NCBI GenBank assembly: GCA_900541235.1
Contig: UQIW01000008.1
Location: 1 to 64,000 of the forward strand
Length of the DNA stretch: 64,000 bases
From: an uncultured Collinsella sp.
GTDB lineage: Bacteria > Actinomycetota > Coriobacteriia > Coriobacteriales > Coriobacteriaceae
Reading direction: 5' to 3'
Below, one piece after another: positions 26,507 to 33,674 of this stretch. A program made the position numbers and the translations under genes. Every line of letters begins with the position of its first letter. The first letter of the stretch is position 1. The notes under the pieces were generated by a model. It had not been told where the DNA came from. It saw only the letters and a program-made list of their open reading frames with translations, and did no database searches.

Positions 26507-26553
26507 TGTTCAGGCCGTATGGGGTGGGGCCTTGGACGGACGGGATGCGCGTA

Positions 26554-26799
26554 CTAGAGCAGGTTCTTCTGTACCCATGCGATGATGTCGCTCGACTCGT
26601 AGAGCGGCTTTCCGTCGATGAACAGGCAGGGAACCTGGCGCTTTCCGCCGACGGCGATGAGTGTCTGCTCGGCTTCGGTATCGGTCGAGATATTGCGCTC
26701 GGGAATGGTCACGCCGTTATCGGCAAGGAAACGCTTGACCTTTAAGCAATACGGGCAGCCGGTCATAACGAACAGCGCGAGCTCATGATTAGTAGCCAT
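26554..26799 (-). CDS. Glutaredoxin-like protein, 81 aa
   Basis: This small thioredoxin-fold protein has ALFVMTGCPYCLKVKRFL with the CPYC active site, the cis-Pro segment RQVPCLFIDG and the C-terminal ESSDIIAWVQ. It reduces protein disulfides or binds thiol donors in the cytoplasm. The ATG at 26799 follows GGAGACCT; an upstream ATG in the same frame has no site. An unusual extra Cys follows the cis-Pro. It lies 50 bases after the XRE-TipAS gene and may be cotranscribed with it. Confidence 0.9.
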   Translation of the reverse strand: MATNHELALFVMTGCPYCLKVKRFLADNGVTIPERNISTDTEAEQTLIAVGGKRQVPCLFIDGKPLYESSDIIAWVQKNLL

Positions 26800-26850
26800 A
26801 GGTCTCCAATCGGTTGCGGTTTTGATTGAAATACCCAAAGCCGCCGCAGT

Positions 26851-27678
26851 CTATGCGCGCGTCAACGACGACTCGATGGCCTGTACCAGAAACGCCGTGG
26901 CTCCGGTGCCACAGGGCTTGTCGTAGTAGTCGATAAAACGCCGATCGGCAAGATAGCCGTGGGCGAGGCCCAGGTATGCTTCGTCTTGGGGTTCGTGTCC
27001 CCAGTTGAGACCAATCCAACGACGATGTATCGCGACGAGCTTGCGAGCCTCGTTGCTCTCTGGGTCGCCAATGCCCATGGCAATCGAAAGCTGGCCCAGA
27101 ACAGCGCGTTCAAGTTCCTTCATGTCGTTCCATGTCTGAGGATCCATGTCCAGTAGCGTTTCGTTTGCTGCATCGATAGCCTCATCGCCATAGCGCACCC
27201 GGGCTTCGGCACCGTAGCGCTCCTCGTTTTCTTGCACGGCGCGCCAGCGCTCCAGTTGCGGCAGGACGGCGCCCATGAGCGAGACGGCTTCGTCGAGCGA
27301 CATGCCGGTGTTTTGCGCCAGCCGCGGGGCACAGTCCTCGATCATCGCCTCCATCGTGGTGTCGTAGGTGTACTTGCCGTGGTCGTAGCACCACTTGCAG
27401 TAATGGTCGGTCGTGGCGCCCGCGGCGTCGGTGCCGCAGTCGTTGGGCGTGAGTATCATGCCGCAGCTCTGACAATAGTGCTCGGGCATTTCGAGCAGAT
27501 GAGACAGGGGCTCGCCGGTTACGGCGGCAATGAGCTTCATCATGTCGATGCCCGGGGTGACCTCGTCGCGCTCCCAACGGCTGACGGCTTGGCGTGTGAC
27601 GAAGAGCTTGGCGGCGAGCTGCTCTTGGGTAAGGTGATGGGCGCGACGGATGGCAATGAGCTTTTCTGCAAAGGCCAT
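26851..27678 (-). CDS. XRE regulator fused to zinc ribbon and TipAS-like domain
   Basis: This 275-residue protein has three parts. Residues 1-62 are an XRE helix-turn-helix (HHLTQEQLAAKLFVTRQAVS). Residues 66-105 are a zinc ribbon with Cys69, 72, 81, 94 and 97 (YCQSCGM, CGTDAAG, YCKWCYDHG). Residues about 150-270 resemble the TipAS ligand-binding domain (ENEERYGAEA, then WNDMKELE, then FIDYYDKPCGTGATAFLVQA). TipAS domains bind thiopeptide or other antibiotics and usually follow a MerR domain, so the XRE-zinc ribbon fusion is notable. Ligand and targets are unknown. Confidence 0.8.
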   Translation of the reverse strand: MAFAEKLIAIRRAHHLTQEQLAAKLFVTRQAVSRWERDEVTPGIDMMKLIAAVTGEPLSHLLEMPEHYCQSCGMILTPNDCGTDAAGATTDHYCKWCYDHGKYTYDTTMEAMIEDCAPRLAQNTGMSLDEAVSLMGAVLPQLERWRAVQENEERYGAEARVRYGDEAIDAANETLLDMDPQTWNDMKELERAVLGQLSIAMGIGDPESNEARKLVAIHRRWIGLNWGHEPQDEAYLGLAHGYLADRRFIDYYDKPCGTGATAFLVQAIESSLTRA

Positions 27679-27819
27679 AACGGCTCCTTTCTGCTGGTTG
27701 ATGGCTTAAGCATACGCGGCGGCAGGCGCCCTTCCAAGCAACCGTTGGTTGCACGACGGGAGACCGCGGCGAAGAATTGCGCGCAACGCCCCACGCCTCC
27801 ATGCCGTACAATGACCGGC

Positions 27820-28557
27820 ATGGAACCTATTGCACACATACATACCGACCTGCCGCAGAAGTTCGGCATTCCGCGCAACAGCTTTTTGGCGCCCCATCTG
27901 CAGGGGCGCATCGTCTTTGAGCCGGAATTTGCCTCCAATGCAGCGGTTGAGGGTCTGGACTCCTTCTCTCACCTATGGCTGCTGTGGCGCTTCGAAAACG
28001 GCACGCCCGGCGGCACGGCTAAGGACATAGCTGCCGATGCCAAGTCGCAGGACAGGTCCGGCACCAATGCAAAATGGTCGAAAACCGTGCGTCCGCCGCG
28101 TCTAGGTGGAGCCGAGCGCGTGGGAGTGTTTGCCACGCGCAGTCCGTTTCGCCCGAATCCCATCGGGCTCACCTGCGTCAAGCTCGACCGCGTGGAGCTT
28201 ACCGACGATGGCCCCATCATCCATGTGCTGGGGGCCGATCTACGCGACGGCACGCCCATCTACGACATTAAGCCCTACATTCCGTTTGCAGACTGCCACC
28301 CGGATGCAACGGGCGGCTGGATTGAGGACGCCCCGTGGCAAGAGCTCGACGTCGAGTTTCCGCAAGCGCTGCAGGATATGGTCTCGCCCGCAAAGCTCCC
28401 CGGCTTGGTCGAGGTTCTTCGCCAAGATCCGCGCCGCGCGGGCAGCAAGCACGAGCCAAACCGCGTTTACCACTTGGCTTACGCCGGGCTCGACATATCG
28501 TTTACGGTCGACGGAGCCAGGTTGACGGTAACCGCCATCAGCGACGCGCGGGACTAA
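27820..28557 (+). CDS. trmO: tRNA N6-threonylcarbamoyladenosine methyltransferase TrmO (TsaA)
   Basis: This 245-residue protein belongs to the UPF0066/TsaA family, which adds a methyl group to t6A37 of tRNA. Motifs are SFSHLWLLWRFE, the conserved FATRSPFRPNPIGLTCVKL and the DGTPIYDIKPYIPFAD block. The N-terminus MEPIAHIHTD supports ATG 27820; an ATG 3 codons upstream is possible and no clear ribosome site separates them. It is divergent from the XRE-TipAS gene. Confidence 0.9.
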   Translation: MEPIAHIHTDLPQKFGIPRNSFLAPHLQGRIVFEPEFASNAAVEGLDSFSHLWLLWRFENGTPGGTAKDIAADAKSQDRSGTNAKWSKTVRPPRLGGAERVGVFATRSPFRPNPIGLTCVKLDRVELTDDGPIIHVLGADLRDGTPIYDIKPYIPFADCHPDATGGWIEDAPWQELDVEFPQALQDMVSPAKLPGLVEVLRQDPRRAGSKHEPNRVYHLAYAGLDISFTVDGARLTVTAISDARD

Positions 28558-28665
28558 CCATCCGTCCGTATCCGTCAAAAACAACGCCAAACCCCATGTC
28601 AAAACCGCCCACGCTGGTGGACAATAACGCCTATCGAAACAGTCTACTTCGCACGGGAGCTCAGC

Positions 28666-29880
28666 ATGAAATACGACTTTAGCTCGCTTATCGACCGCCA
28701 TGGCATGGATTCCATCGCCGTTGACTCCTGGGGCGAGATCCCCGACATGGCTCCGAACGCACCCGACGAGGGTTTCGACCGCATCCCCATGTGGGTGGCG
28801 GATATGAACTTTGCCACGGTGCCCACGGTCCAGGAACACATCATTCAGCGCGCCCAGCATCCCATGTTTGGCTACTTTAACCCGCGCTCCGAGTACTTCG
28901 ACCGCATCATCGAATGGCAGAGCCGCCGCAATGGCGTCGAGGGTCTGCGCCCTGAACATATCGGTTACGAAAACGGCGTGCTGGGCGGTGTCGTGTCGAC
29001 GCTGCGCGCGTATGTCCAGCCGGGCGATGCGGTGCTGGTCCACAGCCCCACCTACATCGGCTTTACCAAGTCTATCGAAGCCGCGGGCTATCGTATTGTC
29101 CACAGCCCGCTTAAGCTCGATGATCAGGGCGTGTGGCGCATGGACTTTGAGGACATGGAGCGCAAGCTCGCTCAAAACCACATCCATGCCGCGGTATTCT
29201 GCTCGCCGCACAATCCCTGCGGCCGCGTATGGGAGCGCGACGAGATTGAGCGCGCCATGGACATCTATTGCCAGCACGATTGCGTGGTGATCTCGGACGA
29301 GATTTGGTCCGATATCATTCTGCCGGGTCACAAGCATATTCCGACGCAGTCGGTGAGCGAGGATGCCCGCATGCGCACGGTTGCCCTCTATGCGCCGAGC
29401 AAGACGTTCAACCTGGCGGGCTTGGTCGGCAGCTACCACATCATCTATAACGAGACGCTGCGCGACCGCGTGTGCGCCGTGTCCAACAAGACCCACTACA
29501 ACGAGATGAACGTCCTCTCCATGCACGCGCTTATCGGTGCCTACCAGCCGCAAGGCTACGAGTGGGTGGACGAGCTCAACCAGGTGCTTGCCGGCAATAT
29601 CGAGTACTTCTGCGATTACGTTGACGAGCATTTTGAGGGCGTGTCCTATTCGCGTCCGCAGGGCACGTACATGGTGTTTCCGGACTGCACCGAGTGGTGC
29701 CGCGAACATGGCCGCGATATTCAGTGGCTGCTCGATGAGGGAGCGCGCGTGGGCGTTGGCTACCAGGATGGCCGTCCGTTCCACGGACCCTGCCACATTC
29801 GCGTGAATCTGGCGCTGCCGCTTTCGCGCGTAAGGGAAGCGTGCGACCGCCTGGACCGCTACGTTTTTAATGCACGGTAA
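28666..29880 (+). CDS. PLP-dependent MalY/PatB-type C-S lyase
   Basis: This 404-residue fold-type I enzyme has PMWVADMNFATVP near the N-terminus, the PLP-stacking region GYENGVLGGVVSTLRA, FCSPHNPCGRVW, the Asp in VVISDEIWSD and the Schiff-base Lys in YAPSKTFNLAGL. The family cleaves cystathionine or other cysteine S-conjugates to give thiol, pyruvate and ammonia. GGGAGCTC precedes the start. It stands alone between trmO and the binding-protein/kinase genes. Confidence 0.92.
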   Translation: MKYDFSSLIDRHGMDSIAVDSWGEIPDMAPNAPDEGFDRIPMWVADMNFATVPTVQEHIIQRAQHPMFGYFNPRSEYFDRIIEWQSRRNGVEGLRPEHIGYENGVLGGVVSTLRAYVQPGDAVLVHSPTYIGFTKSIEAAGYRIVHSPLKLDDQGVWRMDFEDMERKLAQNHIHAAVFCSPHNPCGRVWERDEIERAMDIYCQHDCVVISDEIWSDIILPGHKHIPTQSVSEDARMRTVALYAPSKTFNLAGLVGSYHIIYNETLRDRVCAVSNKTHYNEMNVLSMHALIGAYQPQGYEWVDELNQVLAGNIEYFCDYVDEHFEGVSYSRPQGTYMVFPDCTEWCREHGRDIQWLLDEGARVGVGYQDGRPFHGPCHIRVNLALPLSRVREACDRLDRYVFNAR

Positions 29881-29973
29881 GTGAGCACTGCATGCGGGGC
29901 CTTCTGCCAAGTCGGCTGGAAGGTCCCACACGGTAAAGCGCCTGTAACAATTGGGCACTCGTGTGGTTTTGTT

Positions 29974-29982
29974 TGCTATTAT
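29974..29982 (+). promoter_or_regulatory. Extended -10 promoter for the binding-protein/kinase operon
   Basis: TGCTATTAT (29974-29982) is an extended -10 element 43 bases upstream of the start codon. TTGGGC at 29951 is a poor and over-distant -35. Confidence 0.4.
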
Positions 29983-30024
29983 CTTTAACCATTTAAGTCT
30001 GTAAACAGGATCGTATGGAGCTCG

Positions 30025-30894
30025 ATGAAAAGATCCCGTCGCTCGGTTGCCATTTCGTTGTTTGTTGCGCTTGCAGTGGCGAGCGTCTTTGTCGTAGCGA
30101 TAGCTGGCTGCTCCGGGTCGAATGACGGAGCCTCGACGTCTGCATTAGAAGGTCTGGACGCCTCGCAAGTCAAAGACGACGACCTTAAGACGCTCAACGT
30201 CGGAAGCGACCTCTATCCACCGTTTGTGTATACCGACGAGTACGGCGATATCGTTGGCCTGGATGTCGAGATATTGACCGAGGCTTTGGCTCGCATTGGT
30301 TACAAGCCAAAATACCAGCTGATCGACTGGGAAAAGAAGAAGGAGCTGCTGGCGAGCGGCGAACTCGATTGTGTCATGGGCAGCTTTAGTATGACGGGTC
30401 GCGAAAACGAATATCGTTGGGCCGGCCCGTACCTTGCGAGCCGCCAGGTGGTCGCGGTCGATCCCCAGAGCGATATCTACACGCTTGCCGATCTTGAGGA
30501 TAAGATCGTGGCGGTTCAGTCCACCACCAAGCCCGAGGACATTTTGCTCAATCGCATAAATGAAAACGTTCCGCAGATCAAGGAACTCTACAGCTTTTCG
30601 GACGGTTCATACCTGAACCCGGCGCTCGTCGAGGGCCTGGTCGACGCTATCGCCGCGCATGAGTCCTCGTTCCTCACCTACGAAAAAGACTATGGTGTGA
30701 CATATCGCATTTTGGATGAGCCGCTGCTAGAGGTCGGTTTGGGCACCGCTTTCGATATCAACGATACGCGTGGCATCGACGTCAAGCTCACTCATGCCTA
30801 CCAAGAAATGCTTGCCGATGGCACCATGGAACGCCTGGTGTCAAAGTACTTCGATGACCCTTCGCCATTTTTGAATATGGAGGGCCTGTCATGA
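30025..30894 (+). CDS. Amino-acid-type substrate-binding lipoprotein
   Basis: This 289-residue protein has a lipoprotein signal (VVAIAGCSGS) and a bacterial extracellular solute-binding family 3 domain: NVGSDLYPPFVYTDEYGDIV, the Asp-containing GLDVEILTEAL, and a second lobe with YTLADLEDKIVAVQ. No ABC permease genes are nearby. It overlaps the hybrid kinase gene by 4 bases, so it most likely serves as the ligand sensor for that kinase rather than for uptake. Confidence 0.88.
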   Translation: MKRSRRSVAISLFVALAVASVFVVAIAGCSGSNDGASTSALEGLDASQVKDDDLKTLNVGSDLYPPFVYTDEYGDIVGLDVEILTEALARIGYKPKYQLIDWEKKKELLASGELDCVMGSFSMTGRENEYRWAGPYLASRQVVAVDPQSDIYTLADLEDKIVAVQSTTKPEDILLNRINENVPQIKELYSFSDGSYLNPALVEGLVDAIAAHESSFLTYEKDYGVTYRILDEPLLEVGLGTAFDINDTRGIDVKLTHAYQEMLADGTMERLVSKYFDDPSPFLNMEGLS

Positions 30895-33083
30895 TCGATG
30901 CGCCCGACCACGCTGCTCAGGAGCGGGGCAATCGTTCGGCAGGGGCATGGCTCCTTGTCGCTCTGCTGGGGATAGCGCTCTCGGTTGTTGCCGGCATGAT
31001 GAGCTACGGTTACACGACGGCCCAAGCCGAGCAGCGCTTTGCCGACGTTGTCGATTACGTGGCGACGCAGAGCCTTTCCTACGATGCATTCAACAGCGCC
31101 TATACGACCAAAAACCTGATTCGCGTTATGGAGATCGCCGGAGAGGCTGCCCGCGATATGGAGCGCGACGGTTCAGTGGATAACGCCATGCTGGAGCAAT
31201 ACGCCGACCAGTTCAACGTGAGCGCGCTGATCGTGACGGACGCATCGGGCAATTTGGTGTCCGAGTCCTCGACGGGCGATGTGGACTACGGGTCGCTCGC
31301 TACGTATCTCAAAGAATCACCCGTGCTGGAGGTGGCAACTCATCCGCTTAAGTCCTATACCGCCCGCATTACGCTTGCGGATGATTCGGTCGCAGACATT
31401 GGCTGCGTGACTCGGCAGGATGGCGAGGGCATCGTTATCGCGGTAAGGCATCAGAGCGCGAAAGCGGTTGCAAGCAATACACTCAAACTGCAGAGCTTGC
31501 TTGATGGCTATGAAACCATCGATAGCGGCAATATCGTGATCGAAAGCGACGGCAAGGTCGTTGCGACCAATGCCGTTGAACCCACCGTATTGGGCGTGTT
31601 CGATCTGCCTGCGACGGATGTCTTTATTGTCGACGGTATTAAGGATCGATGCCTGGCTGGTAAGGTCAGATTGGTTAACGCCGACGGCGAGTGGTATTTG
31701 GGCACATTTGGAAAAGCGCACAAATTCTATGTGTACACCTATGCCTCGGCGCAGCGCTACTTTGAGGTCGCCGCGGCTGTTGCCGCCGGCGTGCTGGTGC
31801 TCTACGGCGGTGTTATAGCCGTTGTTGTGACGGTGCGTCGCCGCGCTGATCGTCGACGTTTGACGGACTTGCTGCAGCAGGAGCGCGACTATGGCGACAA
31901 GCTGGCAAAGGCGGCGCGTGAGGCCTCGTCTGCCAACTCGGCAAAGACGGAGTTTCTGCGTCGCATGAGCCACGATCTGCGCACGCCCATCAACGGCATT
32001 CGCGGCATGGTCGAGGTTGGCGATGCCAATGCGGACGATCTGCAAAAGCAGACTGAGTGCCGCTCAAAAATCTGGACGGCATCGGGACTGCTGCTCGACC
32101 TTGCCAACGAGGCGCTCGATATGAGTCGCCTGGAGAGCGGGCAGGTCGACCTGAACCTCGTGCCCATAAATTTGGTGGCCCTCAACTGTGAAGTGCGCGA
32201 TATTCTGGAGCGCCAGGCCGAGGAGCGTCTGGTGACAATTATCTCCGACCAGCAGACGCTTAATCATCCCTATGCGCGGGTGAGCGTGACGCACCTCAAG
32301 CGTTTGTTGCTCAATATTGCCGGCAATGCCGTCAAGTACAACCGCCAGGGCGGCTATGTCCGCCTGGTGTGCCGCGAGGTGGAGCCAGCGGATGGCGTCC
32401 CCGTCTATGAATACACGATCGCCGACAACGGTATTGGCATGAGCGAGGAGTTCCAAAAGCACCTCTACGAGCCGTTTTGCCGCGAGGAGCAGCAGGTGGA
32501 AGGCGCTTCGTCGGGAACTGGCCTGGGCGCGCCTATCGCAAAACAGCTGGTCGAGCTTATGGGCGGAACCATGAGCTTTACGAGTGTCTTGGGGCAGGGG
32601 ACGACGTTTACCATTCGCCTGCCGTTCGAGAAGTGCGACCGCTCCGAGATTCCTCAGGCAGTTCCCGCGGATGCGGGAGACGGCGATGCGCTCCAGGGCT
32701 TGCGCGTTTTGCTCGTAGAGGATAACGATCTGAATGCCGAGATCGCGCAGTTTACGCTCAGCCGTGCCGGTGCCATCGTGACGCATGCTAAGGATGGCGA
32801 GTCTGCCGTCGAGATGTTTGCCGCGAGCGCGCCGTACGAGTACGACGCGGTGTTGATGGACATCATGATGCCCGGTATCGATGGCCTTGAGGCCACGCGT
32901 CGGATTCGAGCACTCGATCGCGAGGATGCCGCGACCACGCCGATTGTTGCCGTGAGCGCCAACGCCTTTGCCGACGACCGCAGGCTTTCGCGTGAGGCGG
33001 GCATGAACGCGCACCTGATCAAACCTGTGAGCTCGCAAGAGCTCGTCGAGGCGCTAGCGCACATCGCCGCCGACGCTTCATAA
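30891..33083 (+). CDS. Hybrid sensor histidine kinase/response regulator
   Basis: This 730-residue protein has TM1 (about 19-40), an extracytoplasmic Cache-like sensor (about 45-285), TM2 (about 291-315), and HisKA with His361 in MSHDLRTPINGI. HATPase_c (NIAGNAVKYN, DNGIGMS, GTGLGAPIA) and a C-terminal receiver with VLLVEDNDLN and VLMDIMMPGIDG follow. There is no Hpt or DNA-binding domain, so the output must pass to another protein outside this locus. Coupling to the preceding lipoprotein gene (4-base overlap) suggests that protein presents the ligand. Confidence 0.92.
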   Translation: MIDAPDHAAQERGNRSAGAWLLVALLGIALSVVAGMMSYGYTTAQAEQRFADVVDYVATQSLSYDAFNSAYTTKNLIRVMEIAGEAARDMERDGSVDNAMLEQYADQFNVSALIVTDASGNLVSESSTGDVDYGSLATYLKESPVLEVATHPLKSYTARITLADDSVADIGCVTRQDGEGIVIAVRHQSAKAVASNTLKLQSLLDGYETIDSGNIVIESDGKVVATNAVEPTVLGVFDLPATDVFIVDGIKDRCLAGKVRLVNADGEWYLGTFGKAHKFYVYTYASAQRYFEVAAAVAAGVLVLYGGVIAVVVTVRRRADRRRLTDLLQQERDYGDKLAKAAREASSANSAKTEFLRRMSHDLRTPINGIRGMVEVGDANADDLQKQTECRSKIWTASGLLLDLANEALDMSRLESGQVDLNLVPINLVALNCEVRDILERQAEERLVTIISDQQTLNHPYARVSVTHLKRLLLNIAGNAVKYNRQGGYVRLVCREVEPADGVPVYEYTIADNGIGMSEEFQKHLYEPFCREEQQVEGASSGTGLGAPIAKQLVELMGGTMSFTSVLGQGTTFTIRLPFEKCDRSEIPQAVPADAGDGDALQGLRVLLVEDNDLNAEIAQFTLSRAGAIVTHAKDGESAVEMFAASAPYEYDAVLMDIMMPGIDGLEATRRIRALDREDAATTPIVAVSANAFADDRRLSREAGMNAHLIKPVSSQELVEALAHIAADAS

Positions 33084-33085
33084 GC

Positions 33086-33125
33086 ATATGGCCCGGTTCC
33101 AAGGTGGGTTGGAACCGGGCCATAT
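33086..33125. terminator. Intrinsic terminator after the hybrid kinase
   Basis: Arms atatggcccggttcca and tggaaccgggccatat form a 16-bp stem directly after the stop codon, followed by tattatt. It lies between convergent genes and may serve both. Confidence 0.8.
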
Positions 33126-33152
33126 TATTATTGATGAGGCCTGCTGAGGGGC

Positions 33153-33632
33153 TTACTTTTCTTGAATCTGCTTGCCGCAAAGATGCTCAATCGAAATCTC
33201 GTAGAGCTGGACGCCCTTGATGTCTTTGGCGATTTCCTCTTCGACTTCTTCGGCAGAAGGGTAGTACTTAAGGGCGAGCTGGCGGACTTTGTCCTCGATA
33301 AACGCGGGGGTGTCATTCGCCAGGCGACAACGGCCAAAGACGACGGTGCTCATAACGTAGGGAGCCCAGTCACCGTCCTGGTACCACTCGTTGCCGTATA
33401 CGGTAAAGCAGACCTTGTCATCGCGCTTGAGTGCGTCGACCTTGTGGCCGGCTTTGGCGCCATGGAAATAGATCTTGTCGTGCTCGGCGTCAAAGAAGTA
33501 GTTGACGGGAATGGCGTACGGGTAGCCATCGTCGCCGTTGACGGCAAAGACGCCGCGCTTGCAGGTGGCGAGCAGTTTGCGCGCTTCCTCGTCGGTGATG
33601 GCGCGTTTCTTTCGACGTAAGGGTCTAAACAT
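33153..33632 (-). CDS. Pyridoxamine 5'-phosphate oxidase-like flavoprotein (NimA family)
   Basis: This 159-residue protein has a split-barrel FMN-binding fold: CKRGVFAVNGDDGYPYAIPV, then FDAEHDKIYFHGAKAGHKVD and VCFTVYGNEW. The group includes nitroimidazole reductases and other F420/FMN oxidoreductases. The ATG at 33632 follows AAAGGAAG; an earlier in-frame ATG contains that site. It is a single gene between the two hybrid-kinase systems, with no obvious link to them. Confidence 0.88.
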   Translation of the reverse strand: MFRPLRRKKRAITDEEARKLLATCKRGVFAVNGDDGYPYAIPVNYFFDAEHDKIYFHGAKAGHKVDALKRDDKVCFTVYGNEWYQDGDWAPYVMSTVVFGRCRLANDTPAFIEDKVRQLALKYYPSAEEVEEEIAKDIKGVQLYEISIEHLCGKQIQEK

Positions 33633-33674
33633 CGTTGGCTTCCTTTCTGGTCGTGCGTAGTGGTCGAGCACAAA

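Noticed and set aside
25300..26527. CRISPR-like array because of repeated units
   Set aside because: The repeats are a few palindromes of different families with irregular spacing and no unique spacers or cas genes.
28240..29958. 572-codon minus-strand frame over trmO and the MalY-type gene
   Set aside because: It spans two clear enzymes on the other strand and their intergenic gap; no domain was seen.
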